7,346 bases of DNA from Deltaproteobacteria bacterium (lineage in GTDB: Bacteria; Desulfobacterota; DSM-4660; Desulfatiglandales; Desulfatiglandaceae), in contig JAGHEC010000385.1 in NCBI GenBank assembly GCA_021159525.1, positions 1 to 7,346 on the forward strand, given 5' to 3'. Position 1 is the first letter of the stretch, and the number at the start of each line of letters is the position of its first letter. Below the pieces are notes generated by a model. It ran no database searches and had not been told where the DNA came from. It saw only the letters and a program-made list of their open reading frames with translations. The position numbers and the translations under genes were made by a program. Shown piece by piece: positions 1 through 6,944 of this stretch.

Positions 1-17
1 ATTGCCTTGTTACCCAT
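1..17 (-). CDS. Start of an outward-facing unknown gene (partial, left edge)
   Basis: On the minus strand, GAAGGAAG lies 4 nt before an ATG at 17-15, and the reading frame begins M-G-N-K-A before leaving the window. The same ribosome-binding site, spacing and codons occur in mirror image at the right edge. That is what two copies of one mobile gene, or of one repeated gene start, would look like. Only five complete codons are visible, so no product can be named. A transposase or an intron-encoded reverse transcriptase is a guess from the repeat context only. Confidence 0.3.
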
Positions 18-208
18 GTTACTTCCTTCTGCCATCGCAGATCCACGGAACGAAAGTCTTGGCAAGAACGCTCAATTGGCCTTGGCAGGCGGGTGTCCCC
101 CGCAGATAAGTCACTCAAGAGACCAGCCCGGAGCGGAAGAAAAATTCTTCTGCCCCGGCACTATTTTCGCAGTTATCCCCCTAATTATTGAGGTGATACG
201 TTTTTCTC
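4..208. repeat. Left arm of long inverted repeat flanking the trp operon
   Basis: Read on the plus strand, 4-133 matches the reverse complement of 7217-7346 with three mismatches in 130 bp (at 49, 81 and 116) and no gap. Similarity then falls to roughly 70% over 134-208, after an 8-bp indel where the right arm has a tandem CCCGGAGG/CCCGGAGC. The match ends near 208 against 7134. The arm lies just downstream of trpA, leaving about 50 bp between them. The outermost bases encode, on the minus strand, the ribosome-binding site and first codons of an outward-facing gene. I could not identify the element family, and no transposase is inside the window. The stretch 1-260 holds nothing else that I can support. 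Confidence 0.95.
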
Positions 209-260
209 TTCTTCCTGCACCATCATAAATCCGGTCTCAGGCATATCTCTCATTCCCGAC

Positions 261-1025
261 TTAGCGAATCTTCCTGATGAAAGCGCCTACAGCGCGAATG
301 CCTTTGCCTTGCATAATCCGGATGGTTTGGGTCCCGATAACAGCGATATCCGCCTTCCCCTTCAGGAATTCGATATCCGTCTTTTCCTTAATCCCGAATC
401 CCACTGCCAAGGGCAGCGAAGTTGCCTTCCGGCATCGAGCGAGATATTCGCTCGTCTCATGGGAAAAGGTTGTTTCAGCCCCGGTAACGCCTTTTCGCGC
501 CACGCAATAGATAAGGCCCCGTGCATGAGAAGCAATATACTCCATTCTTTTTTTCGAGGTTCCGGGTGAAAAAATAAAAACGGGGGCAAGGCCTTTTGAG
601 TTCATCGCCTCCAGGTATTCCTCCGCTTCTTCGGGCGGGAGATCAGGAACGATGGCCCCTCTCAGACCCTTTTCCGCCATAACGGATACGAATTGTTTAA
701 CGCCATATTTAAATAGAATATTATAGTAGCTCATGACAAGAAGGGGAACTTCAAAATTGCGAGCGACTTCCCCCGCAAACTCAAGGCATTTCGTGATATC
801 CGCCCCCCGCTCCAGGGCTGCCTGATTCGCCTTCAGGATCACGGGGCCGTCTGCAATGGGCTCCGAGAAGGGAACCTGGAGCTCCATAAGATCCACGTCC
901 GCATGCACCATAGTCTCGATAATCCTGAAGCAATCCTCAAACGAGGGATATCCCAGGACAACATGCGTCATCAGAAGGATGTGTTTTTCAGCTTTTTTTG
1001 CCCTGATATAGGATTCAAGCGTCAT
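261..1025 (-). CDS. trpA: Tryptophan synthase alpha chain
   Basis: TrpA cleaves indole-3-glycerol phosphate to indole and glyceraldehyde 3-phosphate and passes indole to TrpB through the alpha2-beta2 tunnel in the cytosol. The 254 residues form a TIM barrel slightly shorter than the usual 265-270. Catalytic Glu48 lies in MELQVPFSEP and Asp59 in ADGP (Glu49 and Asp60 in E. coli). SYYN, VPDLPPEEA, RKGVTGAE and VGFGI match the family's active-site and phosphate-binding loops. The sequence is divergent in places. The usual Y-[IV]-T-A-G-D-P strand is MTHVVLGYPS, and the phosphate-site G-S of E. coli (234-235) is G-T here. The ATG at 1025 lies inside the end of trpB (11-nt overlap), which implies translational coupling. 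It is the last trp gene, and I see no convincing hairpin terminator after its TAA. Confidence 0.96.
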   Translation of the reverse strand: MTLESYIRAKKAEKHILLMTHVVLGYPSFEDCFRIIETMVHADVDLMELQVPFSEPIADGPVILKANQAALERGADITKCLEFAGEVARNFEVPLLVMSYYNILFKYGVKQFVSVMAEKGLRGAIVPDLPPEEAEEYLEAMNSKGLAPVFIFSPGTSKKRMEYIASHARGLIYCVARKGVTGAETTFSHETSEYLARCRKATSLPLAVGFGIKEKTDIEFLKGKADIAVIGTQTIRIMQGKGIRAVGAFIRKIR

Positions 1026-2241
1026 ATTCCGCCGCCCTTTCCTTTATAAATGCCTGCCAGCCCGGATCGCCAAAGGCATCTGCTATCGTAAAGATATCCT
1101 TATCGCCACGTCCTGACTGGTTGATCAGGATTATGTCATGGCCGCAGAGATCTGGAAGTTCTTTGAAGGCCTGGGCAAAGGCATGGGCCGATTCGAGTGC
1201 GGGGACCAACCCCTCTTTTCTTACAACAAGGGAAAAGGCCTTCAGGACCTCCTCGTCCGTGGCCGCCTCGAACCGCACTCGGCCCTTACATTTTAATGAT
1301 GCAAGGACAGGGGATACCCCAACATAATCCAGCCCGGCCGCCACGCTGTGGGTCTGTTTCATCTGGCCGTCCCGGTCCTGTAAAAAACAGCCCTTGTATC
1401 CATGTGCCACGCCGACGGCCCCATCCCTTGATGAAAGTCGGGCTGCGTGTTTACCCGTATAAAGCCCTTGACCTCCCGCCTCAACGCCTACAAGCGCCAC
1501 TGGATCATTGAAAAAGGCGTTGAAAATCCCGAGGGCATTGGAGCCTCCTCCCACGCACGCATAGACCCGAGTCGGGAGCCTCCCTTCATATTTCATGATC
1601 TGTTCCCGCGCTTCTCTGCCGATAATCGACTGGAACCATGCGACCATCTCGGGAAAAGGATGAGGCCCACAGGCGGTGCCAAGGACGTAGTGGGTGGTGT
1701 CCATGTTGGTGATCCAGTCCCGCAATGCCTCGTTAATGGCGTCCTTTAAAAGCCGGGTCCCGTCTCTTACGGGGACGACCTCGGCGCCTAACCGCTCCAT
1801 CCAGAAAACATTGGGCCGTTGCCGTGCCATATCCACCATTCCCATATAAATAGTGCATTGAAGGCCAAACCTTGCTGCCATGGTCGCGGTGGCAACCCCG
1901 TGCTGACCCGCGCCCGTCTCCGCAATGACCCGGGGTTTTCTCATCCTTTTTGCAAGGAGCCCCTGCCCCATGACGTTGTTCAGCTTATGGGCGCCGGTGT
2001 GATTGAGATCCTCCCGCTTGATGTAGATGCGCGCTGATCCAAAGTATCGGGTCAAATTTTCCGCAAATGTCAGGGGCGTGGGCCTGCATGAATAGGTGGA
2101 AAGGATATTTTCGTATTCAGCCCGAAAACCGGGGTCTTCCCTTGCCTGCCCGAAGACATCTGCAAGTTCTTCAATGCTGGAAAAAAGGACCTCGGGAATG
2201 AAGCTCCCGCCGAATTCCCCGTAATATCCCCTATGAACCAT
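1015..2241 (-). CDS. trpB: Tryptophan synthase beta chain
   Basis: TrpB is the PLP enzyme that condenses indole with L-serine to give L-tryptophan. The 408 residues are of normal TrpB1 length. Visible motifs are the N-terminal GYYGEFGGSFIPE, the PLP lysine Lys86 in HTGAHKLNN, catalytic Glu108 in AETGAGQHGVATAT, the phosphate-binding GGGSNA, the AGLDY loop, PALESAHA and the C-terminal SGRGDKD serine. The COMM-domain loop reads DYVGVSPVLASL where most TrpB1 proteins have DYPGVGPEHAYL. This may reflect co-evolution with the divergent TrpA next door. The ATG at 2241 overlaps the end of trpF by 11 nt and has the strongest ribosome-binding site in the operon, AGGAGG five nt upstream. That fits the need for stoichiometric alpha and beta chains. 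Confidence 0.98.
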   Translation of the reverse strand: MVHRGYYGEFGGSFIPEVLFSSIEELADVFGQAREDPGFRAEYENILSTYSCRPTPLTFAENLTRYFGSARIYIKREDLNHTGAHKLNNVMGQGLLAKRMRKPRVIAETGAGQHGVATATMAARFGLQCTIYMGMVDMARQRPNVFWMERLGAEVVPVRDGTRLLKDAINEALRDWITNMDTTHYVLGTACGPHPFPEMVAWFQSIIGREAREQIMKYEGRLPTRVYACVGGGSNALGIFNAFFNDPVALVGVEAGGQGLYTGKHAARLSSRDGAVGVAHGYKGCFLQDRDGQMKQTHSVAAGLDYVGVSPVLASLKCKGRVRFEAATDEEVLKAFSLVVRKEGLVPALESAHAFAQAFKELPDLCGHDIILINQSGRGDKDIFTIADAFGDPGWQAFIKERAAEYDA

Positions 2242-2875
2242 GTATTCCTCCTTTCCCGTTTATCTTCCCGATCTTGGCCATGATTTTGCTCATGAGAAAT
2301 CGGCTCTTTTTACCGGGCCTCTCTTCTATCCCGCTGTTTATATCCACTGCAAAAGGCTTAACCGTCAGGACCGCCTCCTCGATATTGTCGGGACGAAGCC
2401 CTCCCGCCAGGATAATCGGCATCCCTGTGCTTTTTGCCTCTAACGCAAGATCCCAGTCGAAGGTCTCTCCGACGCCGCCCCTTTTTTTGTCCGAGCAGGC
2501 ATCAAGAAGCACCGCCCGCACCTTCCCGCCATAAGTTCCGATTTTCTGGAGACTTGATGCCGAGCAAACCCCGACGGCCTTCATGCACCTCGGCATGAGG
2601 GACTCGCACATCTTTGGGGATTCATCGCCGTGGAGCTGCACAAAGTCCAGGCCGCAAAAAGCAATGACTTCCCGTATCCTTGCAGAGTTCTCGTTCACAA
2701 ATACGCCGACGGTCTGCACAAAGGGCGGCAGACATTGGATAATCCGGCGGGCATCTTCCGGCAGAATCCTTCTCGGGCTGGGGGCAAAGATAAACCCCAG
2801 TGCATCGACCCCCATCTCCACCGCCATGAACGCATCGTGTTTATTGGTTATGCCGCAGACCTTGACCCTCACCAT
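2231..2875 (-). CDS. trpF: Phosphoribosylanthranilate isomerase
   Basis: TrpF carries out the Amadori rearrangement of N-(5'-phosphoribosyl)anthranilate to CdRP, the step between TrpD and TrpC. The 214 residues form a single TIM barrel of usual length. Cys7 in VKVCGIT is the general base and Asp125 in AVLLDA the general acid. GFIFAPSPR, VQLHGDE, LAGGLRPDN and DINSGIEERPGKK are the family's phosphate and active-site loops. It is free-standing, not fused to TrpC as in enteric bacteria. The ATG at 2875 starts 4 nt after the trpC TAG, with AGGA in the trpC end as ribosome-binding site. The C-terminal tail (about 204-214, rich in Gly and Lys) is partly dictated by the embedded trpB ribosome-binding site. 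Confidence 0.97.
   Translation of the reverse strand: MVRVKVCGITNKHDAFMAVEMGVDALGFIFAPSPRRILPEDARRIIQCLPPFVQTVGVFVNENSARIREVIAFCGLDFVQLHGDESPKMCESLMPRCMKAVGVCSASSLQKIGTYGGKVRAVLLDACSDKKRGGVGETFDWDLALEAKSTGMPIILAGGLRPDNIEEAVLTVKPFAVDINSGIEERPGKKSRFLMSKIMAKIGKINGKGGIHGS
2247..2252 (-). promoter_or_regulatory. Strong ribosome-binding site of trpB
   Basis: AGGAGG, preceded by AA, lies 5 nt before the trpB ATG and inside the last codons of trpF. It is a full match to the anti-Shine-Dalgarno core, fixes the trpB start at 2241, and is stronger than the sites of the neighbouring genes. Confidence 0.85.
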
Positions 2876-2879
2876 CCCG

Positions 2880-3671
2880 CTATCCTTTTTCCGTTTTTCC
2901 CGCCTTAACCAATTCTTTCACCTTCTCTCCCGGATCCCGGCTTTTCATCAGGGCGGTTCCGACCAATACCGCGTCCACGCCGATCTTTTTCAATTTCCGA
3001 ATGTCTTCTGCCGAGGATATTCCGCTTTCACTGACCAGCACCCGGTCTCCGGGAACCAATGGCGCAAGCGCAAAAGTGTTCCCGGGATCGACACTGAAGG
3101 CGTTCAGGTCCCGGTTGTTGATGCCGATCATATCCGCGCCGGCCTCTATCGCCCTTTCCAGGTCGTGGCCGTCGTGCACCTCGGTGAGCGCCGTCATGCC
3201 CAGGTCCTTAGTTATATTCAGCAATTCCCTGAGACGCCCCTGCGCAAGAATCCCGGCAATCAGAAGAACGGCGTCCGCCCCGTACACAAAGGTCTCCGTT
3301 ACCTGACAGGGATCCAGGATAAAATCCTTTCGCAGGATGGGCAGAAAGACCGCTTTCTTGAGGGCCGGAAGTTGTTCCAGGTCTCCGCCAAAAAAGCGTT
3401 TATCCGTAATAAAAGAGATCGCCGCCGCGCCGGCGTCCTCGTAGATCCGTCCAATTGGAACGGGATCTCCCGGTTGCCGGATGCGTCCTGCGGATGGGGA
3501 AGCAAATTTTATTTCGGCAATGACGTTCATACCGTCCCGTGAACCGATTGCGCCCTTGAAATCCCGAACAGGAGCCGGCACGCGGGATCCCGCTGTGTCC
3601 GCCCACCGCTTTTTCAGCGCCTCCACTTCTTTTTGCTTGTAGGCCAATATCTTTTTTAATCGCGAGTGCAT
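2880..3671 (-). CDS. trpC: Indole-3-glycerol phosphate synthase
   Basis: TrpC closes the ring of CdRP by decarboxylation and dehydration to indole-3-glycerol phosphate, the TrpA substrate. The 263 residues form a monofunctional TIM barrel with the usual N-terminal extension helix (about 1-45). Key residues are visible: Lys55 in AEIKFASPS, Lys115 in ILRKDFI, Glu164 in LTEVHD, Asn185 in NNRDL and Ser215 in VSESGI. DAVLVGTALM forms the C-terminal phosphate loop. The motif IKFASPSAG differs slightly from the more common K-K-A-S-P-S-K-G but keeps the catalytic lysine. The ATG at 3671 lies 16 nt inside the 3' end of trpD, so its translation is probably coupled to TrpD termination. Confidence 0.97.
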   Translation of the reverse strand: MHSRLKKILAYKQKEVEALKKRWADTAGSRVPAPVRDFKGAIGSRDGMNVIAEIKFASPSAGRIRQPGDPVPIGRIYEDAGAAAISFITDKRFFGGDLEQLPALKKAVFLPILRKDFILDPCQVTETFVYGADAVLLIAGILAQGRLRELLNITKDLGMTALTEVHDGHDLERAIEAGADMIGINNRDLNAFSVDPGNTFALAPLVPGDRVLVSESGISSAEDIRKLKKIGVDAVLVGTALMKSRDPGEKVKELVKAGKTEKG

Positions 3672-4762
3672 GCCCCGACACTCCCCGATTCATCACGGAT
3701 AAAAAAGCCGCATTGCCGGGTCATACGCACGAGCGAATCGAGTTTTTCCCCGGCCCGGCCCGAATCAATCGATTCCTTTGCCCTTTCAATCCCTGTCATA
3801 AAATCATTGTCCAGCCCTGCGGCCACAAACGCGGCGGCGGCATTAATCAGCACCATGTCCCTTTTCGCGCCTTTTTCACCCTCCAGTATGCGTCGGATGA
3901 TCTGCGCGTTTTCTCCGGCGCTTCCTCCCCTGATGGATTCGGGAGCAGCCCTTTTAAATCCGAATTCTTCCGGGGTCATCTCAAATGTTTCTACCGCGCC
4001 TTCCTTCAGGTGTGAGACAGTCGTGGTCCCACAAATGCTGATCTCATCATAGGTCCCTTCACCGCAGACCACGAATGCCTCCCGGGCTCCCAGTCTCGCA
4101 AGCACCTGCGCTATGGTTTCGGTAAGATCGGGCGAATAAAGACCAAGGACCTGGACGGTGGCGCCAGCAGGATTGGTAAGCGGACCCAGGAGGTTAAAGA
4201 TGGTCCTCAGGCCGATCTCCCGTCTGGGCCCTGCCGCATATTTCATGGCCCTATGAAATCGAGGGGCATACAAGAACCCGATCCCGATTTCCCGGATGCA
4301 GGTCTCAACCCCCGCGTCATTGATATCCAGTTTAACCCCGAGGTTTTCCAGGACATCCGCGCTTCCACCCCGACTCGAAACAGCCCTGTTTCCGTGTTTG
4401 GCGACTTTCACTCCGGCCCCTGCCGCCACAAACGCGGTGGTGGTGGATACATTAAAGGTGTTGGTTCCGTCCCCTCCCGTCCCGCAGGTGTCCAGGATGG
4501 TCTCATCGTCCATATTGATCTCGTCGCGATCAATGTTGACAAGATGGTTGTTGACGTTCACCTTGGCGGCCTTGGCCCGCATGACCCTGGCCGCGCCGGT
4601 GATCTCGTCTACGGTCTCTCCTTTTATCCTCAGGGCCGTGACAAATGATCCGATCTGGGCGGGCGTGGCCGTGCCGGTCATGATCTCTTCCATTGCCTCT
4701 TCCATCTCCTTTTCTGCGAGATCTTCCTGTCTCACAACCTTTGCGATTGCCTGTTTGATCAT
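3656..4762 (-). CDS. trpD: Anthranilate phosphoribosyltransferase
   Basis: TrpD transfers phosphoribose from PRPP to anthranilate. The 368 residues are longer than the common 335-345. The helical N-terminal domain (1-70) is followed by an acidic, hydrophilic linker (about 71-88) before the PRPP site, and this accounts for much of the extra length. Motifs are GTGGDGTNTFNVST (94-107), KHGNRAVSSRGGSADVLE (122-139), the anthranilate-site region GPRREIGLRTIFNLLGPLTNP (178-198) and the metal-binding Asp239-Glu240 in TYDEIS. It is a stand-alone protein not fused to TrpG. The ATG at 4762 has a purine-rich GGAGGGAGGAG upstream. Its first 233 nt are overlapped by the read-through frame of trpG, but the codon sense here is plainly TrpD. 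Confidence 0.97.
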   Translation of the reverse strand: MIKQAIAKVVRQEDLAEKEMEEAMEEIMTGTATPAQIGSFVTALRIKGETVDEITGAARVMRAKAAKVNVNNHLVNIDRDEINMDDETILDTCGTGGDGTNTFNVSTTTAFVAAGAGVKVAKHGNRAVSSRGGSADVLENLGVKLDINDAGVETCIREIGIGFLYAPRFHRAMKYAAGPRREIGLRTIFNLLGPLTNPAGATVQVLGLYSPDLTETIAQVLARLGAREAFVVCGEGTYDEISICGTTTVSHLKEGAVETFEMTPEEFGFKRAAPESIRGGSAGENAQIIRRILEGEKGAKRDMVLINAAAAFVAAGLDNDFMTGIERAKESIDSGRAGEKLDSLVRMTRQCGFFIRDESGSVGACTRD

Positions 4763-5336
4763 GATTCTCTCCTCCCTCCATTAAAAAATTTTGCATAAGT
4801 TTTATCCCAAATTGCGTCAGGATGGATTCAGGGTGAAACTGAACACCCTCTATCCGGTATCGCCGATGCCTCACCCCCATGACCTCTTTCCGCCCCGTCC
4901 AGGCGCTTACCTCAAGACAATCGGGGATCGTGGCAGGGCCTACTATCAGGGAATGATAACGCGTTGCCTCAAAAGGGTTGGGAAGGCCCTTGAAAATCGT
5001 TTTCCCATCGTGGATAACCGAGGAGACCTTCCCGTGCATGACACGATCCGCCCTCGCCACCTTTGCTCCGTAGGCCGAAGCTACGGCCTGATGACCGAGA
5101 CAGACCCCCAGGACGGGTATCCTGGGACCAAAATGACGGACAGCCTCCACAGAAATACCGGCATCTTCCGGGGTGCATGGGCCGGGCGAAATAAGCAGTG
5201 CGGAAGGGTTCAATCGCTCCATGCCGCGGATACTTATCTCGTCATTCCGGAATACCTTCACCTCTCGTCCCATGGTTTCAATCATCTGGACCAGGTTGAA
5301 GGTAAAGGAATCGTAGTTGTCGATTACCAGGATCAT
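4530..5336 (-). CDS. trpG: Anthranilate synthase glutamine amidotransferase subunit, with abnormal 3' extension
   Basis: TrpG hydrolyses glutamine and delivers ammonia to TrpE. Residues 1 to about 184 are a complete class I amidotransferase: DNYDSFTFNLVQ, LISPGP, nucleophile Cys79 in GVCLGHQ, and His168-Pro-Glu170 in QFHPES. Family members end at about 185-200 residues. Here the open frame continues to 268 residues. Everything after about 186 is the second frame of trpD, an Arg/Gly/His-rich string unlike any amidotransferase. The departure is at a T6 run (4783-4788). Removing one T gives a TAA at 4781-4783 (184 residues). A -1 shift gives a TGA at 4759-4761 that overlaps the trpD ATG as ATGA (192 residues). 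The real 3' end is therefore probably 4781 or 4759. The start overlaps the trpE stop as ATGA, so coupling keeps the two subunits balanced. Confidence 0.9.
   Translation of the reverse strand: MILVIDNYDSFTFNLVQMIETMGREVKVFRNDEISIRGMERLNPSALLISPGPCTPEDAGISVEAVRHFGPRIPVLGVCLGHQAVASAYGAKVARADRVMHGKVSSVIHDGKTIFKGLPNPFEATRYHSLIVGPATIPDCLEVSAWTGRKEVMGVRHRRYRIEGVQFHPESILTQFGIKLMQNFLMEGGENHDQTGNRKGCETGRSRRKGDGRGNGRDHDRHGHARPDRIICHGPEDKRRDRRRDHRRGQGHAGQGRQGERQQPSCQH
4782..4788 (-). other. Slippery heptamer / homopolymer at the end of trpG
   Basis: On the coding strand the bases read T TTT TTA, with trpG zero-frame codons AAT TTT TTA. That is exactly the X XXY YYZ phase of a -1 frameshift site. The -1 frame ends 22 nt further on, at a TGA overlapping the trpD start codon. 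A purine-rich GGAGGGAGGAG follows about 5 nt downstream. A simple one-base sequencing or assembly error in the T6 run would produce the same picture. Confidence 0.5.
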
Positions 5337-6811
5337 TTTTCATTCGCTATTTCAATGGCCTTGAACATGCCGGCGGCCTTTTTTAGGGTCTCTTCATATT
5401 CCTTCTCCGGCAAGGAATCGTACACGATGCCCGCCCCGGCTTGGATGGAGAGTCTGCCCCCCGAAATGCTGATAGTCCGGATGGTGATGCAGAAATCCAT
5501 GTCCCCGTTAAACCCGAAATAGCCCACCGCCCCGGCATAAGGACCCCTGGCACAAGGCTCCAGTTCGTTAATAATCTGCATGGCCCTTACTTTCGGCGCC
5601 CCGGTGACGGTCCCGGCCGGAAATGCGGACATGAAGAGATCAAAGCAGTCCAGGCCCGGCTTAAGCTCTCCTTCAACATGTGAGACGATATGCATCACGT
5701 GCGAGTACCGCTCCACCTCCATTAATCGGGAGACCTTGACTGTTCCCGGCGCGGCCACCCTGCCCGCATCATTTCTGCCGAGATCCACCAGCATGATATG
5801 CTCTGCCCTTTCTTTGGGATCTGCCATGAGTTCCTTTTCCAATGCCTCATCTTCCTTTGTCGTTGCGCCCCTTGGCCTTGTCCCTGCAATAGGCCGGAGC
5901 TGGATCGTGTCTCCGGTAAGACGTGCCAGGATCTCGGGAGAGGCCCCGATCAGCCGAACAGCGCCGAAATTGAGGTAGAACATATAGGGCGATGGATTGA
6001 CGCTCCGCAAGGTACGGTAAAGGCTGAAAGGATCGCCTGATACATCTCCTGAAAAGCGTTGGGACAGGACCACCTGGATGATGTCGCCTGAAACGATATA
6101 TTCCTTGGCCCTTTTCACGGCTTCCTCGAACCCTTGTCTCGTAAAATTGGAAGAGAGTTTATACGCGGCAAATCGGGTTTCATCATTAAGAGGGGCGGGC
6201 CGTTGCAGCAACTCCATGGTCTGGTCCACCCGCCGGCATGCCTCCTGGTATGCTTTTTTCAAATCAATGCGCTCAGCAAGACGGGCAAAGGCCGCCACAT
6301 GGATCCGATGGGTCAGATGATCAAAGATGATCAGCCTGCTTGAAAAGGTAAAAACCGCAACCGGGAGGTTGCTCTGCTCAGAGCATTTTTTTGGAAGGCG
6401 CTCCCATTTCCGGACCAGGTCGTAATCGCCATACCCCACGAATCCCCCCTGAAACGGCGCGATCAGACCCGTGTCCACCGGTTTGAATTGCCGGCACAGA
6501 TCCCTCAAAACCAGAATCGGGTTCGATGGTTGCCGGATCACCACTTGATTCCCCCACCTGTTGTCCACCACCCTGGCGCCTTGGCCGTTGGAAAAAACCG
6601 TCAGATACGGGTCACAGCCGATAATGCTGTATCTCCCCCATTGCTCGCCCTGCTCTGCGCTTTCAAGGAGGTAGGAGTAGTGCATCTGCTTCAGCCTCAG
6701 ATAGACAGATACAGGGGTCTCTGCATCGGCCATGATCTCCTGATGCACCGGTATCAGATTGCCCTGTGCCGCCATCTGCTGGAATTCAGGAAACGAAGGT
6801 TTTATCTCCAC
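5333..6811 (-). CDS. trpE: Anthranilate synthase component I
   Basis: TrpE, with TrpG, converts chorismate and glutamine-derived ammonia to anthranilate and is the committed, feedback-inhibited step. From the GTG chosen here it has 492 residues. The N-terminal domain carries the tryptophan-binding LLESAE motif near residue 50. The chorismate-binding domain shows NPSPYMFYL, GASPEIL, RPIAGTRPRG, LVDLGRNDAGRV, the YSHVMHIVSHV histidine, PAGTVTGAPKVRAM and RGPYAGAVGYFGF. The QAGAGIVYDS segment closes the C-terminus. The Trp-binding motif implies that end-product inhibition is retained. GTG at 6811 is preferred over TTG at 6826 because GGAAGG lies 7 nt upstream of the GTG, while the TTG directly abuts the attenuator T tract and has no ribosome-binding site. 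The TGA overlaps the trpG start as ATGA. Confidence 0.95.
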   Translation of the reverse strand: MEIKPSFPEFQQMAAQGNLIPVHQEIMADAETPVSVYLRLKQMHYSYLLESAEQGEQWGRYSIIGCDPYLTVFSNGQGARVVDNRWGNQVVIRQPSNPILVLRDLCRQFKPVDTGLIAPFQGGFVGYGDYDLVRKWERLPKKCSEQSNLPVAVFTFSSRLIIFDHLTHRIHVAAFARLAERIDLKKAYQEACRRVDQTMELLQRPAPLNDETRFAAYKLSSNFTRQGFEEAVKRAKEYIVSGDIIQVVLSQRFSGDVSGDPFSLYRTLRSVNPSPYMFYLNFGAVRLIGASPEILARLTGDTIQLRPIAGTRPRGATTKEDEALEKELMADPKERAEHIMLVDLGRNDAGRVAAPGTVKVSRLMEVERYSHVMHIVSHVEGELKPGLDCFDLFMSAFPAGTVTGAPKVRAMQIINELEPCARGPYAGAVGYFGFNGDMDFCITIRTISISGGRLSIQAGAGIVYDSLPEKEYEETLKKAAGMFKAIEIANEK

Positions 6812-6818
6812 CTGGTCG

Positions 6819-6824
6819 CCTTCC
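6819..6824 (-). promoter_or_regulatory. Ribosome-binding site that decides the trpE start
   Basis: GGAAGG lies 7 nt before GTG at 6811 and only 4 nt beyond the T tract of the attenuator terminator. It would be inside the coding region if the upstream TTG (6826) were used, so GTG is the more credible initiator. Confidence 0.75.
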
Positions 6825-6828
6825 AAAT

Positions 6829-6868
6829 AAAAAAGGGCCGTGGGAACTTTTGCCCCACGGCCCTTTTT
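6829..6868 (-). terminator. trp attenuator terminator (second hairpin)
   Basis: Coding-strand arms GGGCCGTGGG (6863-6854) and CCCACGGCCC (6844-6835) pair perfectly over 10 bp, extended by five A-T pairs. They enclose the 9-nt loop GCAAAAGTT and are followed by T6 at 6834-6829. This is a canonical intrinsic terminator placed between the Trp-rich leader peptide and trpE, 17 nt before the trpE start. Its A-rich 5' flank gives it a partly bidirectional look. A promoter-proximal terminator in front of trpE is expected of attenuation control. Confidence 0.93.
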
Positions 6869-6900
6869 ACTCCTAACATATCAAACAAAAAGACCGTGGG
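6855..6900 (-). promoter_or_regulatory. Predicted antiterminator pairing
   Basis: The 3' arm of hairpin one with its T run (6900-6887) is complementary to the 5' arm of hairpin two with its A run (6868-6855) over 14 contiguous positions, including two G-U pairs, with an 18-nt loop. Forming this helix destroys both hairpins. The three mutually exclusive helices together form the switch expected for trp attenuation. The pairing is read directly; its use in the cell is inferred. Confidence 0.8.
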
Positions 6901-6925
6901 TTCCCGGGAGGGGCCCACGGTCTTT
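6883..6925 (-). terminator. First leader hairpin, terminator-like, related in sequence to the attenuator
   Basis: AAAGACCGTGGG (6925-6914) pairs perfectly with CCCACGGTCTTT (6900-6889). The inner bases can add CCC/GGG across an AA bulge. It is followed by TTTTTGTTT (6891-6883), so it could itself end transcription. It could also be the competing hairpin that keeps the antiterminator from forming. Its arms share CCGTGGG and CCCACGG with the second hairpin, which suggests duplication. Confidence 0.85.
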
Positions 6926-6944
6926 GATTTCGATTATGTTCGGA

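Noticed and set aside
7..228. Plus-strand 73-residue frame within the left repeat arm
   Set aside because: The mirror frame in the right arm has an in-frame TAA (left CTC AAG, right CTA AAG region) and an 8-bp indel. Substitutions between the copies are not mainly synonymous.
180..260. Intrinsic terminator after trpA
   Set aside because: No hairpin followed by a T run on the minus strand could be found between the trpA stop and the left repeat arm.
2583..3542. Plus-strand open frame of 319 residues opposite trpF and trpC
   Set aside because: It is antisense to two clearly conserved enzymes, has no family-like motif and no plausible ribosome-binding site context. It is a high-GC shadow frame.
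4791..5522. Plus-strand open frame of 243 residues opposite trpG and the end of trpE
   Set aside because: It lies antisense to conserved amidotransferase sequence and shows no recognisable domain.
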